Assembly (NCBI GenBank): GCA_905182485.1
Contig: CAJJBO010000003.1
Span: 1-64,000 of the forward strand
Length of the DNA stretch: 64,000 nt
DNA from: an uncultured Luminiphilus sp.
Lineage (GTDB): Bacteria > Pseudomonadota > Gammaproteobacteria > Pseudomonadales > Halieaceae
Reading direction: 5' to 3'
The notes below the pieces were generated by a model that was not told the origin of the DNA, ran no database searches, and saw nothing but the letters and a program-made list of their open reading frames with translations. Shown one piece after another: positions 30,389-44,356 of the stretch. A program made the translations under genes and the position numbers. Every line of letters starts with the position of its first letter. Positions within the stretch are counted from its first letter, which is position 1.

Positions 30389-33300
30389 TCAGTCTGTCTC
30401 ACGCAGTCGCGAGAGGAGTTGATTAATGTCGGCCGCCTTGGGTTTAACCAACCAGAACTTACCGACGTAGTCTTCGAAGTTTTCGAGCAGATGAGCGCCC
30501 CAAACTGAGTCAGTTTCGTCTACAAACTCGCGGATGTTGTCACGCAAAAAGTGACGATGAGCTTCCATAGACTCCGCCGCTACACGATGGATTTCGACTA
30601 ATTCGCTGTGGTTGATCAATGCAGGTGCTTCACCATCAGGGTCGTACAGATAGGCCATGCCACCGGTCATACCCGCACCAAAGTTTGCACCAATAGATCC
30701 CAGTACCGTCACAAGCCCACCCGTCATGTATTCACAGCAGTGATCGCCCGCACCCTCAATTACGGCGTGAGCACCCGAATTGCGCACGGCAAAGCGCTCA
30801 CCCGCGACACCTGCCGCGAAAAGACGCCCACCGGTCGCACCGTAGAGACAGGTGTTGCCGATAATGCTGGTGTGCTGACTTTCAAAGCGGCTGCCCCGGG
30901 GAGGGAAAACAACCAACTTACCTGCGGCCATGCCCTTACCGACATAGTCATTGCTGTCGCCCTCGAGGTACATGTGCAGTCCGCCCGCGTTCCAGACACC
31001 AAAACTCTGTCCCGCGGTGCCGGTGAAGCGAATGGTGATGGGGTTAATCTCCATCCCCGTATTACCGTAGCGTTTCGCAATTTCGCCAGACAGCCGCGCA
31101 CCGATCGAGCGATCACAGTTGGTGATGCTATAGGCGAATTCGCCACCACTCCCCGCTTCGATCGCAGGCAAGATATCCGCAATCATTTGGTTCGCCTTAT
31201 CGGCGGTGTCAAACGGGTCATTGCTGTCTACCTGACAATACTGCGGCTGGTCTGTCGCGTCTTCATCAACCCACAAAATGGGGTCAAGATCCAAGCTCTG
31301 TTGTTTTGCGGTCTCTCCAGGGAGGCGCTCTAGTAGGTCTACGCGACCAATTAAGTCCTCTAGCCTCCGCACGCCCAACTTAGCGAGCCACTCTCGAGTT
31401 TCAGTGGCAACGAACGTGAAGAAATTGACCACTCGTTCCACGTCACCCACAAAATGCGCTTCCCGCAGTTGGGCATTCTGCGTGGCGACACCGGTGGCGC
31501 AGTTATTAAGATGGCAAATGCGCAAATACTTGCAGCCCATCGCCACCATGGGCGCAGTCCCAAAACCAAAACTTTCTGCTCCCAAGATGGCGGCTTTCAC
31601 CACATCGAGCCCGGTTTTCATCCCGCCATCGGCTTGCAATCGAACCCGGCCGCGAAGACGGTTACCACGCAATGTTTGCTGCACCTCTGCCAGACCCAGC
31701 TCCCATGGCGAGCCCGCGTAACGGATTGAGGTGAGCGGGCTGGCCGCTGTACCGCCGTCGTAACCGGAGATAGAATGACATCCGCCTTGGCCTTGGCGAC
31801 ACCGGCAGCAATTGTGCCGACGCCGGGCTCCGAGACCAGCTTTACCGAGACCAATGCATCAGGGTTCACCTGTTTAAGGTCAAAAATCAGCTGCGCCAGA
31901 TCTTCTATAGAGTAAATGTCATGATGTGGCGGTGGCGAGATCAGCGTCACGCCGGGCACCGAATAGCGAAGCCGTGCGATGAGCTCATTGACCTTGCCGC
32001 CCGGCAGCTGGCCACCCTCACCAGGCTTCGCCCCCTGGGCTACCTTGATCTGCAGCACCTCAGCGTTGACCAGATAGTGAGGCGTCACGCCAAATCGACC
32101 GGAGGCGATTTGCTTGATTTTGGATACGCGGTTAGTGCCGAAGCGGCGAGGATCCTCTCCGCCCTCACCACTATTCGATCTGGCCCCGATTTGATTCATG
32201 CCCATGGCCAGCGACTCATGGGCTTCAGGTGAGAGCGCGCCGAGCGACATGCCTGCAGAATCAAAACGACGGAAGATCGCCTCGATCGGCTCCACCTCCT
32301 CGAGGGGCACAGGCGCCTTGGCCAGCTTAAGCGTCAGCAAATCTCGCAAGGCGGCGACCGGCCGGTCATTACAATGAGTGGCATAAGTTTGATAGTCACG
32401 ATACTCGCCGCTCACAACCGCCGATTGCAGACTCGTGACCACATCTGGATTGTAAGCGTGATACTCCCCCCCGTGGACGTACTTAAGGAGGCCGCCTTGA
32501 TCCATCGTTTTACGACGAGATCGGGCGCGGCTCGCCACTTGCCATTGGTCCTTTTCTAACTGCTCAAGCGACACGCCACCTATCCGAGACGTGACGCCTG
32601 TGAAGGCAATATCTACCAATTCACTATCGAGGCCCACAGCCTCAAACAGCTGCGCCCCACGATACGAATTAACGGCTGAAATGCCCATTTTAGACATGAT
32701 CTTGAGCAGACCTTTGTTAATCCCTTTACGGAAGTTTTTCTGGCAGACCTGGGGATCACCCAGCAACTCATTGCGCGCTAGGAGATCTTCGATAACGCTA
32801 TAGGCCACATAAGGATAAATGGCGGTTGCACCGAACCCCAACAAACAGGCCACATGGTGCGAGTCACGCGCGCTGCCTGACTCGATCACCAGGTTGCACT
32901 CAGATCGCAAACCCACTCGGATCAAATGATGATGCACCGCACCCGTCACTAACAGGCTGTGTATCGGTACTCGCGTTTCGGCAATCTTTCGATCAGATAA
33001 AACGAGCACTTGAAACCCTTCGCGAATCGCGGCCTCTGCGCTGGAACACAGTGCTTCCACTGTTTCGCGCAAATTGGCTTCACCGGGATCATAGGTCGCA
33101 TCGATCACCGTGCTGCGCAACCCCGCCTCTGATAGCTCGACAATCGTCTGGAATTTTGCCTGCGACAAAACCGGTGACGTCAGGCTAATGCGCTCAGCAT
33201 GCTCTGGAGACTCAATAAAAACGTTACGCTCCAGGCCGAGATCCACTTCCAACGACATCACAATGGACTCACGCAACGGATCGATGGGGGGATTGGTCAC

Positions 33301-34872
33301 CTGCGCAAATTTCTGACGGAAAAACTCGTAGAGCGATCGCTCCTGGCGAGACAGCACCGCCATGGGCGTATCGTCACCCATTGAGCCGACCGCCTCATTG
33401 CCTGACTCAGCGAGGGGACGCAATACTTGATCTCGCTCCTCAAAACTGACCTGAAACATTTTTTGATACATATCGAGCTCAACACCCGATATCGCGGCTA
33501 CCGCCTCGCCCGCAAAACTGCCTGAGATGAGCCGGGCATGTTGCCGCAACCATTTTTTATAGGGCTGTCTCGCCTTGAGTAACTCGTCCATGTCCTCGGT
33601 GTGCAGCACCTGCCCTGTTTCGGTATCCACCACTAAGATCTGTCCCGGGCCTACTCGCCCCTTGGCAATGACTTGCTCGGGTCGATAACCGTGGGTACCA
33701 ATTTCTGATGCGACGGTGATGAAACCATCATCGGTCGTCACCCAGCGCGCCGGGCGTAATCCATTTCGATCCAGCAAACAGCAGGCGTATCGACCATCCG
33801 TCAAGACAATACCCGCCGGGCCATCCCACGGTTCCATATGCATCGCGTTGTATTGGTAAAAGGCTTTGAGATCAGGATCGATGCCTTCAATGTTTTGCCA
33901 AGCCGGGGGAATCAGCATCCGCAGGGCGCGCGGTAATTCAATACCGCCAGTGGTGAGGAGTTCGAGCATATTATCTAAGCTCGAGGAGTCTGAACCCTCG
34001 GTGTTGACCAACGGCACCAGCGATTGCAAGTCGGGGAGGAGTGGCGAGGCCAGCTTGGGTGTGCGAGCTCTAGACCAACTGCGATTACCTTCAATCGTAT
34101 TAATCTCGCCATTGTGTGCCAGCATGCGAAACGGCTGTGCCAGCGGCCACCGTGGTAGCGTATTGGTCGAAAAGCGCTGGTGGAACACGCACACTGCCGT
34201 CTCAAGCGAGGGGTCGTTGAGATCCGGATAAAAACGCGCGAGATCGGCTGGCATCACCAAGCCTTTGTAAGAAATAACCCGATCAGAGAGGCTGCAAATG
34301 TAAAAATCGGGATCGTCGACGACCGCCATTTCTGCGCGTCGGCGCGCCGTGAATAATTTCCCTGCGCAGTGCTCGTGATCAATACCCGTTGCATCGACAA
34401 AGACCTGTTCGATCTGCGGTAACTGGTCGAGTGCGATTTCACCGCAGACATCCGGCTCGACTGGCACTTCGCGCCATCCCAATACCGAGAGACCTTCAGC
34501 GCCCAACGCGGAAGCCATTGCCTCACGCGCGTGCGTCTGAAGCGCGGGATCCTGACTGAGAAACAGCACGCCAACCGCATAATGATCGCCGAGATCAGTG
34601 CCGAGCGTCTCCTTGGCCTGAGCGCGCATAAACGCATCGGGCATCTGTAGCAATAATCCGCAGCCATCGCCCGTTCGACCATCTGCTGCAATGCCACCGC
34701 GGTGTGTCATACAGGTTAATGATTCAATCGCCGTTTGCAGCAGGCGATGACTCACCTCGCCCTTAATATGGGCGATCAAACCGAACCCGCAGTTATCCCG
34801 GAATTCTTCGGGGCGGTAGAGACCTCGCGGCGCTGTCGCAGCGCCGGCGTCCGATGTTAAATCATGAGTCAT
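30389..34872 (-). CDS. gltB: glutamate synthase large subunit (frameshifted)
   Basis: [23 protein letters not shown]; one missing base near 31770 would restore [39 protein letters not shown]. Confidence 0.94.
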
Positions 34873-34995
34873 AACACGTTTCGTCTTTGGACCAGCCCGT
34901 CAAGCCGGCGAAACGACCCCACACAGGGCCAGAACAAAAGGGGACGTAGTGTACACGCCCTAAAAGGGGCGCTCAATTGCCGTTATATTCGCCGA

Positions 34996-36108
34996 TCAAG
35001 CGTCGATTACGCTGGCAATGTCTTCTAGTGAGACGTCTTCAGTCACACACGCTTTACCCAACTCGGTGAGTAAAATATAGCGGATTTTACCCGCAGTGAC
35101 TTTTTTATCGCTCGCCATGGCATCTAAGAAGCCAGCTGCAGTCATTCCAGCGGGCGGCTTAACGGGCAAACCGACCTGCTGCTGAAACGATAAGAGCTGA
35201 TCGACCACGTCTGATTCGAGATCGCCTCGGCGTTCCGAGAGGCGCGCTGCCATGACCATACCCGCCGCGACGGCTTCACCATGAAGCCACTCGCCGTAAC
35301 CTTCAAGGCGCTCAATCGCATGCCCAAAGGTATGCCCAAAATTCAAATGGGCTCGCACGCCTCGCTCCTGCTCATCCTCCATCACAACAGCGGCTTTAAT
35401 CGCACAACTGCGCTCAATGGCCGATGCCAAAGTCGGTATATCACGCGCCTGCAACGCACTGACCCGGGCCACCAACCAGTGAAAAAAAGCGGCGTCACGA
35501 ATCAGACCGTACTTAATGACCTCAGCCAGTCCTGCGGCATATTCTCGATCCGGCAAAGTGGACAAGGTGTCGAGATCGATGATGACGTGTTCGGGTTGAT
35601 GAAAAGCGCCGATCAGGTTTTTACCCATGGGGTGGTTAACCCCCGTTTTACCGCCTACCGAAGAATCCACCTGAGCCAGCAAGGTCGTCGGTATCTGAAT
35701 AAAGTCCGCGCCACGTAAAAATATCGATGCGGCGAATCCGGTCATGTCGCCGACAACACCGCCACCAAGGGCCACAAAAAGACTTTGGCGTTCGTGGCGG
35801 TCCTCCAGTGCGGCATCTAAAATCTGTTGCACTGAGGCCATCGATTTATGCTGCTCACCGGCAGGCAGGGTAACGTGTGTTAATCGTTCAAGCGCTGGTA
35901 GCGCCGACAGTAAACGCTCTGAGTACAGCGGACCGACCTGGTCGTCGGTAACCAATACCACGCCGCGCGAACCAATCACCTCTGCCCACAGACGGCTGTC
36001 AGTCAACAGCCCCTTGCCAATGGCAATAGGATAACTGCGATCTTTGCCGTTACGGTTGCTGCCATCGGCACCAAGATTAACGTCTACTGTATGAAATTGT
36101 TCCGACAT
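34996..36108 (-). CDS. aroB: 3-dehydroquinate synthase
   Basis: 370 aa intact; GGGVVGDMTGFAA, QVDSSVGGKTGVNHP, NFGHTFGHAIE. Confidence 0.96.
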   Translation of the reverse strand: MSEQFHTVDVNLGADGSNRNGKDRSYPIAIGKGLLTDSRLWAEVIGSRGVVLVTDDQVGPLYSERLLSALPALERLTHVTLPAGEQHKSMASVQQILDAALEDRHERQSLFVALGGGVVGDMTGFAASIFLRGADFIQIPTTLLAQVDSSVGGKTGVNHPMGKNLIGAFHQPEHVIIDLDTLSTLPDREYAAGLAEVIKYGLIRDAAFFHWLVARVSALQARDIPTLASAIERSCAIKAAVVMEDEQERGVRAHLNFGHTFGHAIERLEGYGEWLHGEAVAAGMVMAARLSERRGDLESDVVDQLLSFQQQVGLPVKPPAGMTAAGFLDAMASDKKVTAGKIRYILLTELGKACVTEDVSLEDIASVIDA

Positions 36109-36132
36109 CGATGGATCGCTCTCGAATAATCA

Positions 36133-36651
36133 TCATGAGGGGTTTGAAGGCAGCAAATCGCGCTCGACTAATTGCGCTTGGATTTGCTTAGCGACTTTTC
36201 TGGCGTTGCCCGACCCCCCAGACACAATGACGTCTGCCAGCGCGCGATACAGCGGCGCTCGCTCTGCCATCAGCCTGGCAAGCGTCTCCGCTCGGTCGCC
36301 GCATTGTAACAAGGGGCGGCCTTCGCCTGACCCTGTTCTTTTCCTTTGCTGCTCGACACTCACATCAAGGTAGACCACCAATCCCGAGTTCGACATCAAT
36401 GTGCGATTTTCCTCACTCACCACTGCGCCGCCGCCGGTTGCAATCACCGCCTGGGGGCGTCGAGCAAGATCTTGAAGCACCGCACTTTCACGGCGTCGAA
36501 ACCCATCCTCACCTTCCACGTCAAAGATCCAGGGGATGTCGGCACCAGAACGAGCCACAATTTCTACGTCTGAGTCGATAAAGGGGCATCGCAATAATCC
36601 TGCCAGATGCCGACCCACAGTCGACTTTCCCGAGCCCATTGGGCCCACCAT
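36133..36651 (-). CDS. aroK: shikimate kinase
   Basis: VGPMGSGKSTVGRHLA, FIDSDVEI, GGGAVV motifs. Confidence 0.93.
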   Translation of the reverse strand: MVGPMGSGKSTVGRHLAGLLRCPFIDSDVEIVARSGADIPWIFDVEGEDGFRRRESAVLQDLARRPQAVIATGGGAVVSEENRTLMSNSGLVVYLDVSVEQQRKRTGSGEGRPLLQCGDRAETLARLMAERAPLYRALADVIVSGGSGNARKVAKQIQAQLVERDLLPSNPS

Positions 36652-36687
36652 TGCAATGCCGGAAGGCTTTAGTGCTATCGAGCACCG

Positions 36688-38841
36688 TCAGTTCACCAAC
36701 GCTTCTGACAAAATTCTAGGCGTAATAAATATGAGCATTTCCGTTTTTTGTTGTGTGTTGGCAGTGCTCTTGAACAAGTTGCCGAGATAGGGAATATCGC
36801 CAAGGAGCGGGACTTTTGCAACCTTAACCAGTTCTTCATTTTTAAAGACACCGCCCAACACCACGGTTTCACCGTTCCCGACAAGCACCTGCGTTGTCAG
36901 CTCCGTGGTATCGATAGTGGGAATAAATCCACCGTTACCACTGGGCACCAACGCACCCACCGAATCCTGATTGACAATCAAATCGAGCAAGATGCGATCA
37001 TCCGGTGTGATATTCGGTGTCACATCCAGTTTCAAAACCGCCTCCTTAAACGCCGTTGTCGTGGCGCCCGACGCGGCTCCCTCTTGATACGGGATTTCAG
37101 TCCCCGACTTTATACTGGCCTTCTGTTTATCACCAGTAATCACCTTTGGTTGCGAAACCACCTCACCCTCGCCGGAGGCTTCCAGCGCTGAAAGCTCGGC
37201 AGTGAGAAATAGGTCAGTGGAGGTAAATCCGACTGCAAACCCTGATGTCGCCTCAGCAACGCCCAAGTCGACCAGCGGCGCGGTGGGCATGGCAATTGGG
37301 TTAGCGCCTCCGATCAACTGATTGTTGAGGCTCGTCACACTGGCGGTATCCCCTGCCACCGAGGTAAACCGGTCGGATCCTGCATTGAGGTAACCCCCTC
37401 CCCAGCGGATGCCAAGTTGCTCATTAATATTGGAAGATGCAATCACTATGCGCGCCTCAATCATGACCTGACGAATAGGAATATCGACCTGCTCAATCAG
37501 CGCTCTGACCTCCGCCAGCTTGGCGCTGGTATCCGTGACAACAATCGAGTTCGTGCGATCATCCACGACCACCGAACCCCGCTCAGAAATTAAGGCCCCC
37601 CCCTCTTCTGACCCCGCTTGAAACAGCCCGACAATATTGCTCGCCTTTGCATAGCGGATACGAATAAATTCTGATTGCAGGGGCGCGAGTTCTGCTATTT
37701 GTTTGTTGGCTTCAATTTCCTGGCGCTCCCGCTCAGCCAGCTCCTGGGTGGGCGCCACCATTAACACATTGCCTATCTGGCGACTGTCGAGACCCCGAGT
37801 TTTGAGCACCAAATCAAACGCTTGATCCCAGGGGACATCATCTAGCCGCAACGTAATACTCCCCTCCACAGAGTCTGAGGCCACAAGATTTAGCCCAGTG
37901 AAATCAGCAATCAGCTGCAGTACCGACCGGACCTCAATACTTTGGAAATTGAGCGAGATACGATCACCCGCATAATCAAACTGATTGAGACGATCCCGCT
38001 GCTCCTCCTCGTTGAGCCCCGTTACGGCAAGGGTGTAGGTATTGCCCGTTTGGTAAGCCAGATAATCGAATGGACCAGTTGCACGCAACGTCAGCCGGGT
38101 GCCTTGCTCGGTCGTATTGACTTCGATGCCCTGTACTGGCGTTGCGAAATCAGTCACGTCAAAACGCCGAATCAGCGATTTCCGGACACCCGTGTGACGA
38201 AACTGCAGCGTGATATTGCCGCCTTCGCTGAACACGCTCGCCGTGACACCTGGATCACTCAAGCTCAGTACTAATAAACCCTCGCCCTTAGCCGATCGCC
38301 GAAACGCCAGATCTGTTATTTCCGAGACCACTCGCTCGACTCGGTCAACATCGGTTTGCAAGATACTACTGGTGTCCTGCGCATCCACGTCGACCGCCTC
38401 GACCTCCCCTCCCAGCTGCAGTGTCAGCTGGTCACCCGACACCACCGTGTGAAACGGCAGAAGCTCAACAAGATTGATGATCACGCGGGTGCGGTCTTCG
38501 GATTCGAGCACTAACACACTGGTGGCGTTGGCTTGCGGAAGCTTGAACCGCTTTTCTCCCAGCAGGCTGCGAGTACCCGGCAAATCCAACACCACTCTGG
38601 CAGGCTCCTCGATAGCATAACTGTCGACCTCCGCTAAAAAGGGCTGATCGAACGTTAAAGTCACGGCGAGCTGAGACCCAGGCTGAGGTGTTAAGGCAAT
38701 CTTTTTCAGTATCGCAGACTCTGCTGACATTGCCGTCACATACAGCAACAGGCAGCCAAACACGTAACTCAATCCCCTCAGCACCGGTAAAGATCGCCCT
38801 CTTCTGGCTGCGCTTTCCATTGCGTTATCTCCCTCGCTCAC
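36688..38841 (-). CDS. pilQ: type IV pilus secretin
   Basis: 717 aa; AMIN and secretin domains; VIEARIVIASSNINEQLGIRWGG...VVLGGVFKNEE...VPLLGDIPYLGNLFKS. Confidence 0.96.
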   Translation of the reverse strand: MSEGDNAMESAARRGRSLPVLRGLSYVFGCLLLYVTAMSAESAILKKIALTPQPGSQLAVTLTFDQPFLAEVDSYAIEEPARVVLDLPGTRSLLGEKRFKLPQANATSVLVLESEDRTRVIINLVELLPFHTVVSGDQLTLQLGGEVEAVDVDAQDTSSILQTDVDRVERVVSEITDLAFRRSAKGEGLLVLSLSDPGVTASVFSEGGNITLQFRHTGVRKSLIRRFDVTDFATPVQGIEVNTTEQGTRLTLRATGPFDYLAYQTGNTYTLAVTGLNEEEQRDRLNQFDYAGDRISLNFQSIEVRSVLQLIADFTGLNLVASDSVEGSITLRLDDVPWDQAFDLVLKTRGLDSRQIGNVLMVAPTQELAERERQEIEANKQIAELAPLQSEFIRIRYAKASNIVGLFQAGSEEGGALISERGSVVVDDRTNSIVVTDTSAKLAEVRALIEQVDIPIRQVMIEARIVIASSNINEQLGIRWGGGYLNAGSDRFTSVAGDTASVTSLNNQLIGGANPIAMPTAPLVDLGVAEATSGFAVGFTSTDLFLTAELSALEASGEGEVVSQPKVITGDKQKASIKSGTEIPYQEGAASGATTTAFKEAVLKLDVTPNITPDDRILLDLIVNQDSVGALVPSGNGGFIPTIDTTELTTQVLVGNGETVVLGGVFKNEELVKVAKVPLLGDIPYLGNLFKSTANTQQKTEMLIFITPRILSEALVN

Positions 38842-39383
38842 ATCCCTGTAAGCTCAATTGTTCTGGGTCGCTCCACCCAGCCATTCTCGGTTCCATCCGA
38901 GACGATTTCGGTCACCACAACGAAAGCGTCACCCATCTCAACAACACGACCATGATCACGGCCCAGAAAACTGCCAAGCTGAATCCGGTGGATCCTGCCT
39001 TCCGGGTCCTTGATCAAGCTCCAATTAAAGTTATCTCGTTGCAAAGTGCCCACCATGGCCAAGGTGTCTAACGAAAAGCGCTCCAAATAATCTTTTGTCC
39101 GGTCCTCATCAGGGTGCACCATCGTGGGCGCCGATAAGGCCGCGAGCTGCCGGGCGTTCATGGGCCGATCAAATGGACTGCGTAAAGTCGCCGCCGCATA
39201 GGCAAACGCCTCGTAGGCTTCAAAGGTAGGAATGGGTTGAACAACACCCCCCGGCAGCGCGCGCTTCTCATCCATAAAGTCGTCTAGGTCGGTGAAACTG
39301 CGGTCTGCACAAGCCGACAACACCGCGGCCATCAACACCGCTCGGATCGCGAGACGAAGCGGCGCAAGACGATTATCCCGCAT
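38838..39383 (-). CDS. pilP: type IV pilus assembly lipoprotein
   Basis: Position in pilMNOPQ; lipobox VLSACADRS; PFDRPMN...RTKDYLERFSLDTLAMVGTL. Confidence 0.9.
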   Translation of the reverse strand: MRDNRLAPLRLAIRAVLMAAVLSACADRSFTDLDDFMDEKRALPGGVVQPIPTFEAYEAFAYAAATLRSPFDRPMNARQLAALSAPTMVHPDEDRTKDYLERFSLDTLAMVGTLQRDNFNWSLIKDPEGRIHRIQLGSFLGRDHGRVVEMGDAFVVVTEIVSDGTENGWVERPRTIELTGM

Positions 39384-40008
39384 CGTCTTCTTCCCGATAA
39401 CGATAAGTTTTTGCGCGGATTTTCATCTCGAGTAGGGGCGCGCTGGCGTCGTCTCCGAGAATCTGAAAATCGTGTAACGTGACAATACGAGGCAAACTCG
39501 CCATACCAGAAATAAACGCGCCTAAGTCGTGATAAGAGCCAGTGGCTTCAATGGCAATGGGCAACTCAATATAAAAATTTTGCGTTTGCTCCTCTAAAAG
39601 ATCAATACGATTAATACGAAGACCATTCAGCTCACCTTTGCCTGTAATGTCCTCGAGCAGGCCTGGCACCTCGGTCTGAGAAGGCAATTGCGACACTAAA
39701 ACACCAAAGCGCTTCTCCATCTCTATCAATTGCGCCCTGTAAAGATCCAAATTAGCGGCTTCAAATGCTTTGGTTTCAAATACCTGCTTCAATTCCTGTT
39801 CTGATCGCTCGGCATCGGCTAACTGCTGATGGACGTCCCCAACATGAAGATAAAACCCGATGGCGATCGTCACGTCGTACAACAATGCCATTGCCAATGC
39901 TTTCGCCCAGACGGGCCAATTACCAAAATTGTCAAAATCAAGAACAGTCAGATCCAATTCAGCCAGATCAAACTCTCTCAGTGTGCGGAGCAGGTCTGTT
40001 CGGTTCAT
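39373..40008 (-). CDS. pilO: type IV pilus assembly protein
   Basis: NWPVWAKALAMALLYDVTIAIGFYL...FGVLVSQLPSQTEVPGLLEDI. Confidence 0.92.
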   Translation of the reverse strand: MNRTDLLRTLREFDLAELDLTVLDFDNFGNWPVWAKALAMALLYDVTIAIGFYLHVGDVHQQLADAERSEQELKQVFETKAFEAANLDLYRAQLIEMEKRFGVLVSQLPSQTEVPGLLEDITGKGELNGLRINRIDLLEEQTQNFYIELPIAIEATGSYHDLGAFISGMASLPRIVTLHDFQILGDDASAPLLEMKIRAKTYRYREEDDAG

Positions 40009-40564
40009 AGCGGTTGCTCAACGGCGTCTTCTGGCAGCTCAATGCCCACTGACAGCGTAAAGTGGGTCGCCTGTGTGCCGTAGTCGGGGGTTGCCTGCAC
40101 CGCATCTAAACTCGCCGCTTGCAGCCAACGCGACGCCTCCAAGCGGCGCATGAGACTAGAGACTCGGTTATTGGATTCTGCAATGCCCTCAATCGAGACG
40201 ACCTGAGCGTCGGTTTGCAGTGAAGTATAAAAAACCCCCTCAGGCACCGTTCGGACCAGCTGATCCAACAGCCTGACAATGACTGGCCGATTGCCCTGTA
40301 ACGCTTGTATCACCCTCATACGGTCTATCAGACGATTACGCTTGAGCTGCAAATCTCTGATCTCAGCGACCTCCTGATCAAGCAGTTTAATTTGAGTGGT
40401 CAATTTCCGGTTACGCGTCTCTTGATAAGCGATCTGATCGCTGATCGACCGCATCCCAAAGCCAGGCTGACAGCACAGCGAGGAACGCGGCCCCACACAG
40501 GCCCGTCAAAAACTGCTGGCGACGCGCTTGGCGACGCGTCTCACGCCAGGGCAATAAATTGATA

Positions 40565-40572
<8 letters not shown>
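40005..40572 (-). CDS. pilN: type IV pilus assembly protein (frameshifted)
   Basis: True N-term MANINLLPWRETRRQARRQQFLTGLCGAAFLAVLSAWL lies in a different frame from the listed 40005-40496 ORF. Confidence 0.88.
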
Positions 40573-41657
<1,085 letters not shown>

Positions 41658-41900
41658 TCAATCCTTTGAGTGTGTCGATAGCCCAATCCAGAGCTAAAGT
41701 ATCACAGACACCCTAACACGCCGCGGTTTGGAATTTAAGTCCAGCCAGAATCGGTAAAAGGTCACTTAATACCGTGTGCAATGTGAAAACCCTACAGAAG
41801 CGCCGGTGGGTTTCCCTTATAGTTTCTCCACTTGCCCGGCGGCCATTGTCATGGACAGCCGAACGGCTTATCTCGGCATCAACGGCTCGGAGATCCCAGC

Positions 41901-44310
41901 GTGGTAAAAGCCAGAAAACTCATGCAATACGCTGCGCTACTCGCGAGCGTAGGAGTTTGGTGGTTAGCAGGCCTCTACCTTTACCTGAGCCCTAATCTGC
42001 CCGAAGCCGATACGCTACGCAATATCACCCTGCAAACGCCCATGCGGGTCGTCAGCAGAGAGGGCGCGCTGATTGGCCAGTTTGGGGAGCAAAAAAGAAA
42101 ACCCCTCCAATTTGACCAAATCCCACAAAGCTTTGTCGACGCACTACTCGCCGCAGAGGATGACGGTTTTTTCAGCCATTCCGGTATCGAGCCGCTGAGC
42201 CTGGGCAGGGCCATATCAGAGCTGGTGCTCACGGGTAAAAAAGGCAGCGGGGGCTCAACGCTCACCATGCAGGTCGCGCGCAACTACTTTCTCTCTCTTG
42301 AGCGAACCTTCTTGCGCAAATTCAACGAAATTTTGCTGGCACTAGAAATCGAACAAACGCTGTCTAAAGCTGAGATTTTTGAGCTCTATGTCAATCGCGT
42401 GTTCTTGGGGCACCGTGCCTACGGATTCGAGGCGGCAGCCGAAACCTACTACGGCAAATCCCTTGCCGACCTCAGCCTGCCACAACATGCCATGCTGGCC
42501 GGCATACCCAAAGCCCCCTCCCGCAATAACCCCCTGAGCAACCCGGATAAAGGCAAAATTCGGCGGGACTGGATATTGGGCCGGATGGCGAGCCTAGGCA
42601 AGATCACTGAGGCCGAAAAGATCGCGGCACGCAACACGCCCGTGAGCGCCGGTTTTTTTGGTCAGGTCGTTGAGGTGGATGCCGATTATGTGGCCGAAAT
42701 GGTCCGTCAGGAGATGGTTGAGCGTTTTGGCAATGCGGCTTACAACGATGGATATGTGGTCTTCACCACGATCGACGCAGGCATGCAGCAAGCCGCACAC
42801 GACGCCCTGCTAAAAGGTTTGCGCACCTACGACTGGCGTCACGGATGGCGGGGACCTGAGCGCCGTTTAGCCCCGCGTGAAGGGGAGACCGCGGGAGAAA
42901 CGCTGGCCCGCTGGCACGAGGCACTGCGCGCGATGCCCACGATCGCTGAACTACCGCCCGCTATTGTGACCGAGGTCAGCGAGAACGGTGCGACCGCCCT
43001 CATGAAGTCTGGCGACGCCATTTTAGTCCCGTGGCAGGATATATCTTGCCAAGGTCCGCCGCTACCGCTCAATCAATCAAACCGCTGTACCTGAAAAGAC
43101 CGCCGCCGATTTACTCGCCCCCGGAGATTTAATCCGAGTTCGTTTGGTCGAGGGGCAATGGCGCCTTACGCAAGTGCCGAAAGCGCAATCCGCATTAGTG
43201 TCGTTGGACCCAAAGCATGGTGCCATTCGCGCGCTGGTCGGTGGCATGGGATTCGAATTATCTAAATTCAACCGCGCGACCCAAGCGCGGCGACAACCAG
43301 GCAGTAACTTCAAACCGTTTCTTTATGCCAGCGCCCTCACTCGGGGCATCACCCCGTCGACCGTGATCAACGACGCACCAGTCGTTCTGGACAACCTAGC
43401 GGCGGCAGAGATTTGGCGCCCTGAGAACGACAGCGGTAAATTCTATGGCCCCACTAGGTTGCGGGAAGCGCTCGCGTTTTCGCGTAATTTGGTCTCTATT
43501 CGGGTATTACAGCGCGTGGGGGTGAGGACCTTTATCGACTTTGTGGAGGGGCTTGGCTTCAATACCGAAGGCATGCAGGCAAACCTCACGCTGGCTTTAG
43601 GAACTCATGCCTTCACGCCTCTTGATATCGCGACGGGTTATACCATTCTCGCGAACGAGGGCTTCAAAGTAGAACCTTGGCTTATCGACCGTATCGAGAA
43701 TGCGAAAGGCGACATCCTGTACGCCGCCGATCCCCTCGTGGCCTGTCCCGAGTGCACGAATACTCAGCTAGCAGAGGACGAGATGACCCGCATGGAGGAT
43801 ATTTTAGGTACCGCTGTGCCAGAGGTGCGCGCTGCGACTCGCGTCATGGATCCGAGAGTGGCGTACATCGTTGCTTCGTTTTTACGAGAGGCCATACAGC
43901 GCGGCACGGGTCGCCGAGCAAAAGTGCTAGAGCGAACCGATATTGGCGGTAAAACCGGCACCACTAACGGACCGAGAGATGCTTGGTTCTCTGGGTTCAA
44001 CGGTGACTTAGTCACGACTACTTGGCTGGGGTTCGACGACTACAGCCCGCTGGGCCGAAGAGAGTTCGGTGGCACAGCCGCCCTGCCCATTTGGATTGAT
44101 TTCATGCGCGAGGCTTTGCCGGCACCCCAACCCGATGCCCCCATGCCACCCGGTATTGTGCGACTCAGCGTCGATCGGGACTCCGGTTTGCGAGTGCAAG
44201 GCAATCCCAGCAATAGCGTCATGGAGTATTTTTTGGAGGAGTCACTGCCGGACTGGGGTAACAATGCGAGTGAACCGATCGATACTGAAACGCTCGAAGG
44301 GATTTTTTAA
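41901..44310 (+). CDS. mrcA: penicillin-binding protein 1A (frameshifted)
   Basis: EDDGFFSHSGIEPLSLGRA, GGSTLTMQVARN glycosyltransferase and GGKTGTTNG transpeptidase motifs; one extra base near 43050. Confidence 0.93.
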
Positions 44311-44313
44311 GCC

Positions 44314-44341
44314 AAAAAAAAGCCGGCAAAGCCGGCTTTTT
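44314..44341. terminator. bidirectional rho-independent terminator
   Basis: aaaaaaaagccggcaaagccggcttttt between convergent mrcA and rpmE. Confidence 0.9.
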
Positions 44342-44356
44342 AAAGCAATCCTGCGC

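Noticed and set aside
30608-34231. Long ORFs antisense to gltB (e.g. 30608-31333, 33866-34231)
   Set aside because: Shadow ORFs of a high-GC conserved gene; no recognisable protein motifs.
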